In this document: positions 16,787-26,038 of the stretch, in pieces
Layout: the number at the start of each line of letters is the position of its first letter
Position numbering within the stretch: position 1 is the stretch's first letter
Source: Methyloversatilis sp.
GTDB taxonomy: Bacteria > Pseudomonadota > Gammaproteobacteria > Burkholderiales > Rhodocyclaceae
NCBI RefSeq assembly: GCF_030696805.1
Contig: NZ_JAUYRO010000112.1
Coordinates: forward strand, 1 to 64,000
Reading direction: 5' to 3'
DNA length: 64,000 bases
The notes under the pieces: generated by a model
The model's database searches: none
The model's input: the letters and a program-made list of their open reading frames with translations, nothing else
What the model was told of the DNA's origin: nothing
Translations under genes and position numbers: made by a program

Positions 16787-19159
16787 TTATCGCAGGACCC
16801 GGGTATCCGGTGCCGGATCGAGCACGAACCTAATGCTGTGGTGGCGCCCCTCCCCGTCCAGCGCGGTCAGCCGGTGTTCGCCGGGGTCGTCGAGCAGCAG
16901 TTTGCCGCCGGCATCCGGCGTCACCCGTCGGCCATCGAGCAGCCAGTACACCGTGCCCTGCGCGCCACGCGCCGCGAGCTGCAGCGACACATGGCGCTGA
17001 TGCGGCGCGGGGCGCAGGCGCAGGCCGTCGGTGAGGCCGACGATGCGCAGCGTCGCGGCCGGGGCGGTATCAATCGGCGCGCAGCCGGGTTTCCAGTCGG
17101 GCATGCGCTGGTCAGACGGCAGCCAGCCGGCAAGCCAGGGATGCAACAACACCGGCCAACGCGCGAAATCCTGTGCTTGCCCATTACCGCAGCCGGACAC
17201 GGTGCGCAGGCCGCTCGCCGCATCGATCCACACGGTCTGCCGCAGGCTGCTGCCGTCGATGCGGTCCGGACGGGTCGGCGGCACGGCGCCGGCGAGCGAC
17301 CAGGCGCTGCGGCGGCGATGACACAGTGGTGCAGGTGTATCGGCCGTGGTCGTGCCAAGCGGCCAGCAGATGTCGACCGCCTGCACCGACCCCGGCCGGT
17401 CACGCGATGCACGCGCTGTCCGCGGTAGCGCCGCGGCGATGTCTTTCAACAGCGGCGCTGCCGCGTTGGCGCCGAAGAAGCCGGGATTGGGCGTACCGTC
17501 AGGCCGTCCTATCCAGACACCCAGCGCATGGCGGCCGGCCACACCGACCGCCCAGGCATCGCGAAAGCCGAAGCTGGTGCCGGTCTTCCAGGCCAGCGGC
17601 GCGCTGCCACCGCCTTCGATGAAGGGACGGTCCGGATGACCGCCGCCTTCCAGAATGTCGCGCACGATCCACGCCGCACCTTCGCTCATCAGCCGTGATT
17701 CCGCGCGCGGCGCGTCCGGCGCTAGGCGCGGCGTTCCAGCCAGGCCGCCGGCTGCCAGTGCGCGGTAGGCGCCGACCAGTTCTTCCAGCGTGACGCCGGC
17801 GCCGCCCAGGATGAGGCTGAGGTTGGGCTGTTCGCCGGTCGCAATGCGCAGTTTGAGCCCACCCTGAGCAAGCCGGGCGGCGAAGCGCGGCGGCGTGATC
17901 TGGTCGAGCAGATCGACGGCCGGCACGTTGAGCGAGCGCTGCAGCGCTTCGGCCGCGCTGACCGGCCCCGAAAAATCGGCCTGGAAATTACCCGGCTGGT
18001 AGCCGCCGAAGGCCTGCGGCGCGTCGATCAGCAGGCTTTCGGAATGGATGAGGCCGTCGTCGAGCGCCATCGCATACAGGAAGGGTTTCAGTGTGGAGCC
18101 GGGCGAGCGAACGCCGCGCACCATGTCGACGTGGGCGCTGCGTCCGGCGTCGGTGAAGTCAGCCGAACCGGCATAGGCGCGCACCTCCAGCGTGTCAACA
18201 TCCATCACCAGCGCGGCGATCGAGACTTTCGGCGGCAGCACCGAGGCGCGGTCGGCCAGCAGGCGCTCGACCGTGCTCTGCAGTTCGCGGTCCAGCGTGC
18301 TGGCGACGCGAGTGAGGCCGCGGCGGTCCGATCGGCGCACCTGGCCGCGCAGACGTTCGGCCGCCAGCGGCGCCAGCCAGCCAGCCTGCAGGCGCTGTGC
18401 GATGACCGGTTCGATACGCGCGTCGGCCACCTCTTCGGGCGACCAGATGCCGAAGGTGGCCATACGTGTCAGCACGCGGTCGCGCGCGACCTGAGCGGCC
18501 TGGGGCGCGCGGTCCGGACGCAGGCGGCTGGGCGCGCGCGGCAAGGTCGCGAGCAGCGCCGCTTCGGCTTGACTCAGGTCGCGCGACGGCTTGCCCAGGT
18601 AGGCGCGACTGGCCATTTCGACGCCTTCAACGATGCCGCCCATCGGCGCGTGGTTCAGATACAGCGTGAGGATGTCGTCCTTCGACAGCCTCCATTCGAG
18701 CTGCAGCGCACGCGCCATCTGGCGCAGCTTGCCGCGCGGCGTGCGCGGCACCGGTTCGAGAATGCGTGCGACCTGCATGGTGAGCGTGGAGCCGCCGGAC
18801 ACGATGCGCCCGCTGCCCGCCCACTGCCATGCGGCGCGCGCCAAGGCGGCCGGATTGACGCCCGGATGCCAGCGGAACCAGCGATCCTCATAGCCCAGCA
18901 GTGCTTCGACATAGCGCGGCGACACATCGGCCAGCGTGACCGGATAGCGCCACGCGCCATCCGCACCCGGCCATGCGCGCAGCGGGCTGCCGTCTCGCGC
19001 CAGCACGATGAAACCATCGTCAGGGCCGGGCAAAGGCGGCGGAAACAGGCGATCGAGCAGCCACAAAGCGCCAACAAAAAGTAGTGAAGCGAGGAGGATG
19101 CGGCTGCCCAGGCGCCCGGCGCGCGGTGCCGCCGGACCGATTGCAGCCGGCACGGACAC
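16787..19159 (-). CDS. pbpC: Penicillin-binding protein 1C
   Basis: A bifunctional class A penicillin-binding protein of 790 aa, anchored in the inner membrane by TM 20-36 (RILLASLLFVGALWLLD). The glycosyltransferase (about 75-240) shows EDRWFRWHPGVNP (91-103) and GGSTLTMQVAR (122-132). The transpeptidase has SxxK at S355-K358 (RSPGSTLKP), SLN in QRSLNVPAV and KTGTS. The C-terminal BiPBP domain (about 690-790) is typical of PbpC. The start is GTG at 19159, directly abutting the stop of the DUF2007 gene (TGA-GTG), so translation is probably coupled. The alpha-2-macroglobulin partner usually found beside pbpC is absent here. Confidence 0.94.
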   Translation of the reverse strand: MSVPAAIGPAAPRAGRLGSRILLASLLFVGALWLLDRLFPPPLPGPDDGFIVLARDGSPLRAWPGADGAWRYPVTLADVSPRYVEALLGYEDRWFRWHPGVNPAALARAAWQWAGSGRIVSGGSTLTMQVARILEPVPRTPRGKLRQMARALQLEWRLSKDDILTLYLNHAPMGGIVEGVEMASRAYLGKPSRDLSQAEAALLATLPRAPSRLRPDRAPQAAQVARDRVLTRMATFGIWSPEEVADARIEPVIAQRLQAGWLAPLAAERLRGQVRRSDRRGLTRVASTLDRELQSTVERLLADRASVLPPKVSIAALVMDVDTLEVRAYAGSADFTDAGRSAHVDMVRGVRSPGSTLKPFLYAMALDDGLIHSESLLIDAPQAFGGYQPGNFQADFSGPVSAAEALQRSLNVPAVDLLDQITPPRFAARLAQGGLKLRIATGEQPNLSLILGGAGVTLEELVGAYRALAAGGLAGTPRLAPDAPRAESRLMSEGAAWIVRDILEGGGHPDRPFIEGGGSAPLAWKTGTSFGFRDAWAVGVAGRHALGVWIGRPDGTPNPGFFGANAAAPLLKDIAAALPRTARASRDRPGSVQAVDICWPLGTTTADTPAPLCHRRRSAWSLAGAVPPTRPDRIDGSSLRQTVWIDAASGLRTVSGCGNGQAQDFARWPVLLHPWLAGWLPSDQRMPDWKPGCAPIDTAPAATLRIVGLTDGLRLRPAPHQRHVSLQLAARGAQGTVYWLLDGRRVTPDAGGKLLLDDPGEHRLTALDGEGRHHSIRFVLDPAPDTRVLR

Positions 19160-19699
19160 TCAGCGCAAGCGCTGTGCGGCGCCGTACCCGGGCGAGGACG
19201 GCGCCACCGGAAGCACGTCGGCGTTCGTCGCACGGCCGTCAATGCGACCGCCGACATCGGTGACTTCGACCACCTCGACGGCCTCGACCGCGCGCGCGTA
19301 CAGCCAGCATGCCGTCGCGACCACGGCCACGGCAATCCACATGCCGAAGGGGTTGCGGCCATTGCGCCGGCGCTGCGGGGGCTGATGGGGCTGCCGCTGC
19401 ACAGACTGCTCGCCAGCAGGAGCGGTGACATTGTCGGGCGACGCGTCGTCATGCACCGACTGCTGCGAAGCGTCAGCGATGTCGCAGACCGCGCTGGCTT
19501 CCCAGCGTTCGATGACCGCACGCCCCGCGCCATAGTGGTGATCATCCACCATCAGCCGGACCAGGCCGGCAGCCGGCAGTTCGCCCATGCCACCCTGCAG
19601 GAACTCACCGTGGATCACCGCCGGCACGCCTTCCTGTGCCAGCAGATCCTTCAGCAGATGGGCTTCGACGAGGCTGGCCGCTTCGTAGAGGGTTTTCAT
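19160..19699 (-). CDS. DUF2007-domain membrane protein
   Basis: A 179-aa protein. Residues 1-67 are a DUF2007 (PII-like fold) domain: MKTLYEAASLVEAHLLKDLL, QEGVPAVIHGEFLQGGMGEL, GLVRLMVDDHHYGAGRAVIE. A polar Gln/Arg-rich linker and one transmembrane helix (119-137, GMWIAVAVVATACWLYARA) follow, then a short tail. The start at 19699 fits the domain border; an ATG ten codons earlier is possible. Its stop touches the GTG start of pbpC. DUF2007 proteins are putative signal transducers, and coupling with pbpC suggests a cell-envelope role, which is inference. Confidence 0.8.
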   Translation of the reverse strand: MKTLYEAASLVEAHLLKDLLAQEGVPAVIHGEFLQGGMGELPAAGLVRLMVDDHHYGAGRAVIERWEASAVCDIADASQQSVHDDASPDNVTAPAGEQSVQRQPHQPPQRRRNGRNPFGMWIAVAVVATACWLYARAVEAVEVVEVTDVGGRIDGRATNADVLPVAPSSPGYGAAQRLR

Positions 19700-19856
19700 C
19701 GTGATCGGTGCACAGAGGATGAATGACATGAAGGGTACATCACCGCCGCGGGCAGATCATGTTGCAGCGCTCACACAGCAACCGCATCACGGTCCTTCAG
19801 GGGCGCGCTGGGGGCAACAGGCGAACGTGGCGACGCGGCGGTGAATGCGACGGCTT

Positions 19857-20066
19857 TCAGCGGACGCGGCGCACGTTCAACCCCGGCGAAGCGAGGTCCT
19901 GGAAGCACTTGGTCAGCGCCTCGGCCAGCCGGTCTTCAGCCAGCCCGCTCGGGAACGACACCTCATAGTCGCGATGACGCATGCCGGGGCCCAGCCGGTA
20001 GGCGACCCACGCCCCCGACTCCTCGCAAACTTCGATTTCGAACCGGCCGTAGACTTCGAAAACCAT
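19857..20066 (-). CDS. Small conserved protein, DUF7661-like
   Basis: A 69-aa protein starting MVFEVYGRFEIEVCEESGAW, then VAYRLGPGMRHRDYEVSFPS, LAEDRLAEALTKCFQDLASP and GLNVRRVR. The pattern (xFxVYGRFxxEV..., VAYRLGxGxRR, PxxLxExxxxxxLxDxFHExAxPG) is that of a widespread small soluble family of unknown function (DUF7661). ATG 20066 was chosen for that match. It stands alone, with about 300 bp upstream lacking other genes. Confidence 0.65.
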   Translation of the reverse strand: MVFEVYGRFEIEVCEESGAWVAYRLGPGMRHRDYEVSFPSGLAEDRLAEALTKCFQDLASPGLNVRRVR

Positions 20067-20365
20067 GGTGCGTAACCGGTAGATTGAGACCACAAAATCC
20101 GGATATCCCGCCTGAGGCGTACCGGATGCATGTCTGAAGACCAAAAACGGTTCTCGTGGCGCCATCATTCACGATGAACCGGGCCGCTACCGTGATGCCG
20201 CGCGGGCGGAGCGCCTCGCGCAAACAAATACTCGTTTCGCCGGACCAACCTGCTCAACCGCTGCTCAAGCCGGATCGAAGTGCAACCGTAAAATCGAACT
20301 GGAAGACGTTGGCTGAAAGCCCGCGTCACCGGCTGATTGCGACTGCGCACAAGGATAACGCCAAC

Positions 20366-20776
20366 ATGATGAGCGAAAAGGCCTCCGAACAAACCTATGT
20401 TGCGCTTCTGCAAAACTGGATCGCAAGTCTGCGCAAGCGCTTCAAACTCAGCCCGTCGTGGATGGCCGCAATCGACAAGCTGGAGCGCCGTCTGGCCGAG
20501 CGCCCGCAATCGGTCACGGCACTCGATGTGGGCCGCCTGTTCCAGCCGCTCGAAAAGCATCGCGCTGTGACCGAGCACACCCCCGGAGCGGACCGCGCGC
20601 TGCAATATCTGATCGAGTCGGGCCGCCTGGGCGAGATCGAGAATGCATCGGACGAGCTCTATGCATGGTTCCGCAAGCACTACCTGTGGGCCACCGGCAG
20701 CCTGTCGATCAATGTCAGCGAGCTGAACACCCACACCTCCGACGAGGCGATCCGCCAGTACTTCAATGTCGGTTGA
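20366..20776 (+). CDS. Hypothetical protein (136 aa)
   Basis: A soluble, mostly helical 136-aa protein starting MMSEKASEQTYVALLQNWIA. The ATG at 20366 is preceded by AAGGATAACG; a second ATG follows immediately at 20369. It contains a basic helix ASLRKRFKLSPSWMAAIDKL, an acidic middle and the ending AIRQYFNVG. No motif or family is recognised. It converges on cfa with only 9 bp between the two stops. Codon use fits its neighbours, so I believe it is a real gene. Confidence 0.65.
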   Translation: MMSEKASEQTYVALLQNWIASLRKRFKLSPSWMAAIDKLERRLAERPQSVTALDVGRLFQPLEKHRAVTEHTPGADRALQYLIESGRLGEIENASDELYAWFRKHYLWATGSLSINVSELNTHTSDEAIRQYFNVG

Positions 20777-20785
20777 TGCGCCGCG

Positions 20786-21943
20786 TCAATTGATGCGCCG
20801 ATAGCCGCCGGGCACACCGGCCGGCGACAACACCCACTGCCAGAGCTGGATGTCGCGCGCGCGGAAGGCGCCGGCACACGACAGCAGGTAATAACGCCAC
20901 ATGCGGCGAAAGCGCTCGCCAAGCCGGTCGGCAAACTGCGGCCAGGCAGCTTCGAAATTGCCATGCCAGGCCATCAGCGTGCGGTCGTAGTCGGCGCCGA
21001 AGTTGTGCAGGTCTTCGACCACGAACAGATCCTCAAGCGAGTGGCCGATCTGGTCGACCGCCGGCAGATCGCCGTTGGGGAAAATGTAGCGGTCTATCCA
21101 GGGGTCGGTCGCGCCGCGCCGCGTGTTCTTTCCTATCGTGTGCAGCAGCAGCAGGCCGTCCGGATGCAGGCAGCGCCGCGCCACCTGCATGAAGGTGCGG
21201 AAGTTCTTGCGTCCGACATGCTCGAACATGCCGATGCTGGCCACCCGGTCGAAGGCCTCGTCGACCTCGCGATAGTCCTGCAGCCGGAACGCCACCGGTA
21301 GCCCTGCGTAGCGCGCGCACGCCCACTCGACCTGCTCGCGCGACACAGTCACGCCGACGCATTCCACACCATAGTGTTCCGCCGCGTAGCCGATCAGGCT
21401 GCCCCAGCCGCAGCCGATGTCGAGCAGACGCATGCCAGGTTCGAGCTTGAGCTTGCGGCACACCAGATCGAGCTTGGCTTCCTGCGCGCATGCAAGGTCG
21501 CCGGCGTCCTTCCAGTAGGCGCAGGTATAGGTCATGCGCGGATCGAGCATGGCAGCGTAGAAATCGTTGCCCAGATCGTAGTGGCGCTCGCCGACCTGCC
21601 AGGCGCGGCGGCGTGTCTGGCGGTTGAAAATGTGCGCGCTGAGCGCATGCAGGACGATGCGCGCCGGCTGCACGCGCTCTCCCAGACGCGCACGCAACAG
21701 CCGGGCGAAGAATTCGTCGAGATGGTCGGCGTCCCATTCGCCATCCATATAGCTTCCGCCCAGACCGAGGCTGCCCTGCGCGAGCAGACGTGCCGGCAGA
21801 TCGGATGAATGGATGCGCATGTCCCACGGCTCGGTTCCGTCCGTTTCAATGCCGGCCTGCGCAAGCAGCCCGGACAGCACGCGCAATTTCGACGAACGGG
21901 CGACGTCGTGCGCCGGCCCCCTGAAAAGTGCTTCGCGCAACAT
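20786..21943 (-). CDS. cfa: Cyclopropane-fatty-acyl-phospholipid synthase
   Basis: A SAM-dependent enzyme that adds a methylene bridge to unsaturated fatty acids of membrane phospholipids. 385 aa from ATG 21943, preceded by GGGAGGTG. Shown by GSYMDGEWDADHLDEFFARL, the HYDLGNDFYAAMLDPRMTYT substrate region, YWKDAGDLACAQEAKLDLVC, SAM motif I MRLLDIGCGWGSLIGYAAEH, and the catalytic-site patterns ASIGMFEHVGRKNF and HTIGKNTRRGATDPWIDRYI. It is a typical member. Probably stationary-phase or stress expressed. Confidence 0.95.
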   Translation of the reverse strand: MLREALFRGPAHDVARSSKLRVLSGLLAQAGIETDGTEPWDMRIHSSDLPARLLAQGSLGLGGSYMDGEWDADHLDEFFARLLRARLGERVQPARIVLHALSAHIFNRQTRRRAWQVGERHYDLGNDFYAAMLDPRMTYTCAYWKDAGDLACAQEAKLDLVCRKLKLEPGMRLLDIGCGWGSLIGYAAEHYGVECVGVTVSREQVEWACARYAGLPVAFRLQDYREVDEAFDRVASIGMFEHVGRKNFRTFMQVARRCLHPDGLLLLHTIGKNTRRGATDPWIDRYIFPNGDLPAVDQIGHSLEDLFVVEDLHNFGADYDRTLMAWHGNFEAAWPQFADRLGERFRRMWRYYLLSCAGAFRARDIQLWQWVLSPAGVPGGYRRIN

Positions 21944-22058
21944 GGCGACACCTCCCGGACTTCGGATCAACGATTCCAGACTACGGCCAGAGTACCGCGC
22001 GGGTGCCGGCGCAGATCGGAAATTCGCGCAATCTCCGATCGGGAAAATCGCGAAGCGA

Positions 22059-23990
22059 TCAGCCGCCCAGGCTTTCCAGAAACTGCACCGCCACGTCTTC
22101 GCTGCGCGTGCGGCGCATCGGCGGCAGGCTGCGCCAGATCGTCTTGCCGTAGTGCTTGTCGATCAGGCGCGGGTCGCACACCACAAGCACGCCGTGGTCG
22201 CGCTCGTCGCGGATCAGCCGGCCGGCGCCCTGCTTCATGCTGATCACCGCGTGCGGCAGCTGGTAATCCATGAAGGCGTTGCGGCCTTCGCGCTTCATGT
22301 GTTCGATGCGCGCCGACAGCACCGGGTCATCCGGCGGGGCAAACGGCAGCTTGTCGATGATGACCAGCTGCAGCGCGTCGCCCCGCACGTCCACCCCTTC
22401 CCAGAAGCTCTGGCTGGCGACCAGCACCGCGTTGCCGGCAGCGCGGTGGCGCTCGAGCAGTTCGCTGCGCGTGGCCTGGCCCTGCATCAGCAACGGGCGA
22501 TCAGGGTCGTAAGCCGACAGCTTGTCTTCGATCAGCTCATGGATGCGCTTCATCGCGCGCAGCGAAGTGCACAGCACGAACACGCCGCCGCGGCAGGCCT
22601 TGATCAGCGGCCAGGCGGTGCGCGCCACCGCTTCGGCGTATGTGGGCGCCGACGGCTCGGGCATGTTTTCAGGCGCGTACAGCAGCGCCTGCTCGCCGTA
22701 GTTGAACGGACTGCCCCATTGCGCGGTCTGGGCACCGGCCAGGCCCAGCTCGCCGCAGTAATGGCCAAAATCGCCGCCGACCGCCAGCGTGGCTGACGTG
22801 AAGATCCATGCACGCGGGTTGTCTTCCATCTGGCGCCGGAAAATGTCGGCCACCGAAAGCGGCGTGGCATTCAGCGCCAGCGCTTGCGTGTAGACCTCGG
22901 CCCAGCGCACACGGTCGGGCTGGTCGGGCTTCTGCCAGCGTTCGATGCGCGCCACCAGATCGAGCGAGCGCTGCCAGCACTTTTCCAGCCCCTCGCTGCG
23001 TCCGGCCTGGGTTTCGAGCACGCCGGCCAGCTCACGCAGCGCGTCGAGCACGGTGGCCAGCGCCGGCGCGAAGGCGGCGCGCTCGTCGATCTGCACCGCC
23101 GACAGCCGCACGTTCTCTTCGCGGAACACCAGCCGAAGGTCGCGCGCCGTCTTGGCCATGCGCTCGGCGGCTTCGGGCAACTGCTTGAAATCCTTGGCGT
23201 TGATGACCGCCTCGGCGCGCGTGTCGCGCGCCAGTTCCAGCATCTGCGAGGTCGATACCGACTCGCCGAAAAACAGGCTGGCGGTCTCGGCAAGCTGATG
23301 CGCTTCGTCGAACACCACCGCATTGCAGGCCGGCAGCAGTTCGGCCACGCCCTCGTCACGCAGCATCAGGTCGGCAAAAAACAGGTGGTGATTCACCACC
23401 ACCACGTCCGCTTCCATCGCCTCGCGCCGCGCCGCGGTCACAAAGCATTCCTTCGCGTTCGGGCAGTCCTGGCCCAGACAGTTGTCGCGCGTCGAGGTGG
23501 CGGACTGCCACGCGCCCGACTCTTCCGGCACCTCGGTGCACTGCGCCTTGTCGCCGCTGCTCGTCACCTTGGCCCAGCGCGCGATGGCCTGCAGATGACC
23601 GGCCTCTTCGCGCGACCCGAGCCGGCCGTCGTGCAAGGAACGTTCGAGATGGTAGTGGCACAGGTAATTGGCGCGCCCCTTCAAGAGCGCAATCGTCACC
23701 GGCACGCCGAGCGCGCCGCGCACTGTCGGCAGGTCGCGCTGGAACAACTGGTCCTGCAGCGTCTTGGTGCCGGTTGACACGATCACCTTGGTGCCGGACA
23801 GCAGCGCCGGCACGAGGTAGGCGTAGGTTTTGCCCGTCCCGGTGCCCGCCTCGACCACGAGCACCCCGCGCTGTTCGATCGCCGCCGCCACCCGCTCGGC
23901 CATTTCCGTCTGCTGCGCACGCGGCGTGAATCCTTCGATCGCCCGCGCAAGCGGTCCGTCGACGGCAAAGGTGGTGGGGATGTCTGGCAC
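22059..23990 (-). CDS. DinG/YoaA-family ATP-dependent DNA helicase
   Basis: An iron-sulfur superfamily 2 (XPD/DinG-like) helicase, about 643 aa, acting in DNA repair. Walker A VEAGTGTGKTYAY (about 47-58), four cluster cysteines (QCTEV, DNCLG, QDCPN, KECF, within about 150-200), VVNHHLFFADL, the DEAH box VFDEAHQL, and the C-terminal motifs SQSFWEGVDVRGDAL and QGAGRLIRDERDHGVLVVCD. GTG 23990 (read MPDIPTTFAVDGPL) is the best start; the frame stays open 55 codons further upstream without family similarity. The length agrees better with YoaA-type than with E. coli DinG. It is divergent from the brnTA pair. Confidence 0.9.
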   Translation of the reverse strand: MPDIPTTFAVDGPLARAIEGFTPRAQQTEMAERVAAAIEQRGVLVVEAGTGTGKTYAYLVPALLSGTKVIVSTGTKTLQDQLFQRDLPTVRGALGVPVTIALLKGRANYLCHYHLERSLHDGRLGSREEAGHLQAIARWAKVTSSGDKAQCTEVPEESGAWQSATSTRDNCLGQDCPNAKECFVTAARREAMEADVVVVNHHLFFADLMLRDEGVAELLPACNAVVFDEAHQLAETASLFFGESVSTSQMLELARDTRAEAVINAKDFKQLPEAAERMAKTARDLRLVFREENVRLSAVQIDERAAFAPALATVLDALRELAGVLETQAGRSEGLEKCWQRSLDLVARIERWQKPDQPDRVRWAEVYTQALALNATPLSVADIFRRQMEDNPRAWIFTSATLAVGGDFGHYCGELGLAGAQTAQWGSPFNYGEQALLYAPENMPEPSAPTYAEAVARTAWPLIKACRGGVFVLCTSLRAMKRIHELIEDKLSAYDPDRPLLMQGQATRSELLERHRAAGNAVLVASQSFWEGVDVRGDALQLVIIDKLPFAPPDDPVLSARIEHMKREGRNAFMDYQLPHAVISMKQGAGRLIRDERDHGVLVVCDPRLIDKHYGKTIWRSLPPMRRTRSEDVAVQFLESLGG

Positions 23991-24163
23991 GAAGAGGCGA
24001 TCGGAAGAAGGTTGGCGGAAGTGTACAGCACGCCTCGCCGCTGACCTGCACCGCGCCGCGGATTTCTTGCCCGAAGAATCCTTTTGGTATATTCGACCAC
24101 ACCCCTGTGCAACTGATCCGACGGTGACCACCGCTGCCCTCACACAGTCCATCACGTCCTTGA

Positions 24164-24188
24164 AATGTAACTACATCGTAGTTACATT
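24164..24188. promoter_or_regulatory. Palindromic operator of the brnTA promoter
   Basis: Perfect 11-bp arms AATGTAACTAC / GTAGTTACATT (24164-24174 and 24178-24188) around ATC. It lies 12 bp before the brnT start, where the BrnA antitoxin (a ribbon-helix-helix protein) is known to bind and repress in the Brucella system. The site is strikingly AT-rich for this genome. Confidence 0.8.
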
Positions 24189-24200
24189 GGGATCATCGTC

Positions 24201-24473
24201 GTGATCGTTTTCGAATGGGACGAACAAAAAGCCACCGCCAATCTCCGGAAGCACGGCGTCAGCTTCGAAGAGGCAAAAACCGCCTTCTCGGACGAGCACG
24301 CGCGATTGATCGTTGACCCGGATCACTCGGCAGACGAAGACAGATTTGTTCTGCTGGGTTACGGACACGGCCAGACGCTGCTTGTCGTGTGTCATTGCCA
24401 CCGCGCTTCAGATCGCATCATTCGCATCATTTCGGCCAGATGTGCCACGCGCCGCGAAGCGACGTTTTACTGA
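24201..24473 (+). CDS. brnT: BrnT family toxin
   Basis: The ribonuclease toxin of a type II toxin-antitoxin pair, 90 aa. It starts at GTG 24201, reading (M)IVFEWDEQKATANLRKHGV, the BrnT hallmark (W-D-x-x-K-x-x-x-N-x-x-K-H-G), followed by SFEEAKTAFSD and ending in the conserved IRIISARCATRREATFY (R-I-I-S-A-R-x-A-x-x-x-E-x-x-x-Y). The catalytic-type residues seem intact, so the toxin should be active. The antitoxin gene follows 6 bp after its stop and a palindromic operator precedes it. Confidence 0.93.
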   Translation: MIVFEWDEQKATANLRKHGVSFEEAKTAFSDEHARLIVDPDHSADEDRFVLLGYGHGQTLLVVCHCHRASDRIIRIISARCATRREATFY

Positions 24474-24479
24474 CAGGAC

Positions 24480-24695
24480 ATGACCTTGCGCCCCGAATAC
24501 GACTTCTCGAAAGCAACAAAGAACCCTCACGCCGCACAACCAAAGAAGCAGATCACCATCCGGCTCGATGAAGAATCGATTCAGTACTTCAAGTCACTCG
24601 CAGCAGAGACCGGCATTCCCTACCAGAGCCTGATCAATCTCTATCTGCGCGACTGCGCCGCGTCGCGCCGGACGATTGATCTGAAATGGACGTGA
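24480..24695 (+). CDS. brnA: BrnA family antitoxin
   Basis: A 71-aa antitoxin and autorepressor. A variable N-terminus MTLRPEYDFSKATKNPHAAQ is followed by the ribbon-helix-helix KKQITIRLDEESIQYFKSLA and AETGIPYQSLINLYLRDCA, the standard BrnA layout. The gene order toxin-antitoxin with a 6-bp gap is also standard. It is expected to bind the palindrome at 24164-24188, neutralising BrnT and repressing the operon. Confidence 0.93.
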   Translation: MTLRPEYDFSKATKNPHAAQPKKQITIRLDEESIQYFKSLAAETGIPYQSLINLYLRDCAASRRTIDLKWT

Positions 24696-25014
24696 CTTCG
24701 CTGCAACGCTCGGCAGAATTGGCGTTGCGTAACCGCTACCCCATACGTACGAAGGGAACAGCCGCAGTCCCAAGCAGGACGCAGTTGATGCACAGAGGAT
24801 CGCCGCACGCAGATCGGCTGCCATTTCCGGGTAGGTGACCGACTGGAGACCGCAGCGACCATGGCGACCAGATCGCAGCCAGGCGCCTGGCGGGCTGCGG
24901 CCCGGCGCCCGGCCGGCTGCTCGACCACGGCGTCGATCACGCGTGGTCTTCAGGCTGGATTGTCGTGATTGGCGACAATGCATGCGTCGCCAACCCGACA
25001 GGGCGGCTGCCTGT
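24696..25014. other. Intergenic region downstream of brnTA
   Basis: 319 bp between the end of brnA and the convergent hypothetical gene. No credible coding sequence, RNA gene or strong terminator was seen. Confidence 0.4.
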
Positions 25015-25545
25015 TCAGAGTCTTTTCAGTCCTTCTTCGTAGGTGATGACTTCGTACACCTGGGCGTACTTGAGCGCACCGTCGGCGATGGTGTCGACCT
25101 TTTCGGCCGTATCCATCTTCTTCATCTTCGTCTTGTCGAGGTACAGGAAGTCGATCAGTTCGTTGTACACCGAGGTGTCATCGATCGGCAGTACATAGAC
25201 CGACACGCCGTCGAATTCGATCTGATAGCGCGATGCGCGATCGAGGTCCGACACGTAGATGAAGTACTTGCCGCCCGCCTTGATACTGGGGCCCAGGGCC
25301 GCGATCAATGCCGGCAGCGCTTTGAAGGACGGCAGCGAACCCGCGAGAAACGAAAGGGTCGCTTCGCCGTTGTCCGCAACGGCAATGGTCTCCTTGAGCA
25401 ACACGGGGGGTTCGGTCGTCACGGTGATTTCACCGCGAAAGCCGAAGCGGCCGGGCAGGCGTGTCGGGCCTTTGAGCGCGGGCTTTTGCAGGCGACCTTC
25501 AGCTTCAAGGCGCTGAAACGCGGGGGATTCGGTGGTGGCAGTCAT
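25015..25545 (-). CDS. Hypothetical protein (176 aa)
   Basis: A soluble 176-aa protein from ATG 25545, preceded by AGGA at a proper distance. It is rich in beta-type sequence (FRGEITVTTEPPVLLKETIA, YFIYVSDLDRASRYQIEFDG, VSVYVLPIDDTSVYNELIDF), with a helical, basic C-terminus (LDKTKMKKMDTAEKV...). There is no signal peptide or membrane helix. I do not recognise the family. Codon use is typical of the genome and the ribosome site is good, so the gene is probably real. Confidence 0.7.
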   Translation of the reverse strand: MTATTESPAFQRLEAEGRLQKPALKGPTRLPGRFGFRGEITVTTEPPVLLKETIAVADNGEATLSFLAGSLPSFKALPALIAALGPSIKAGGKYFIYVSDLDRASRYQIEFDGVSVYVLPIDDTSVYNELIDFLYLDKTKMKKMDTAEKVDTIADGALKYAQVYEVITYEEGLKRL

Positions 25546-26038
25546 GTCGTGTCCTGTTGATCCCGTCAGCTGGCTGGAGCGCCAGGGCGGGGGAGTTCTT
25601 TCGGGGGCGAAAGCGGTGGAAGGACAAAAGAGCCTGCCGCGAAAATGCCGGTCGGGCCGGGTCGTTCGTGCAGGTCTTCAAGCAAAGGTGCGCGGCCGGC
25701 CTTGCGTTGCGCAAGACGCGATGGAATCAGCAGTTGATCGACGTGGTGCGGGCAAGATTGCCTGAACCTGCCGTCGCCATGTGCAGCACTCCCGTAGCAC
25801 AGACCAAGCACTTATCGAGCCATGCAGCCAAGGCCGCCGGTTCGCAGTGCCGCCTGACCGGCACGGGCCACGACAATGAGCCTGCACCGGCGCTTGCAGT
25901 CGTGCAGATCGCGGAGCTTCATGCGGAGCAAGCACCGCCTGGTGGCCCCGTGGAAGCCGCTGGTCGACGACCTGCCCTAAGGGTTCCGGTAGGGCGTAAT
26001 TGGTGAAGCGGCCGACGGGTCGGCCGGGGAGCCGATGG
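25546..26038. other. Intergenic region
   Basis: 493 bp between the start of the hypothetical gene and the end of the GGDEF-EAL gene. Short open frames exist on both strands but none has a ribosome site or recognisable product. I see nothing else in it. Confidence 0.4.
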
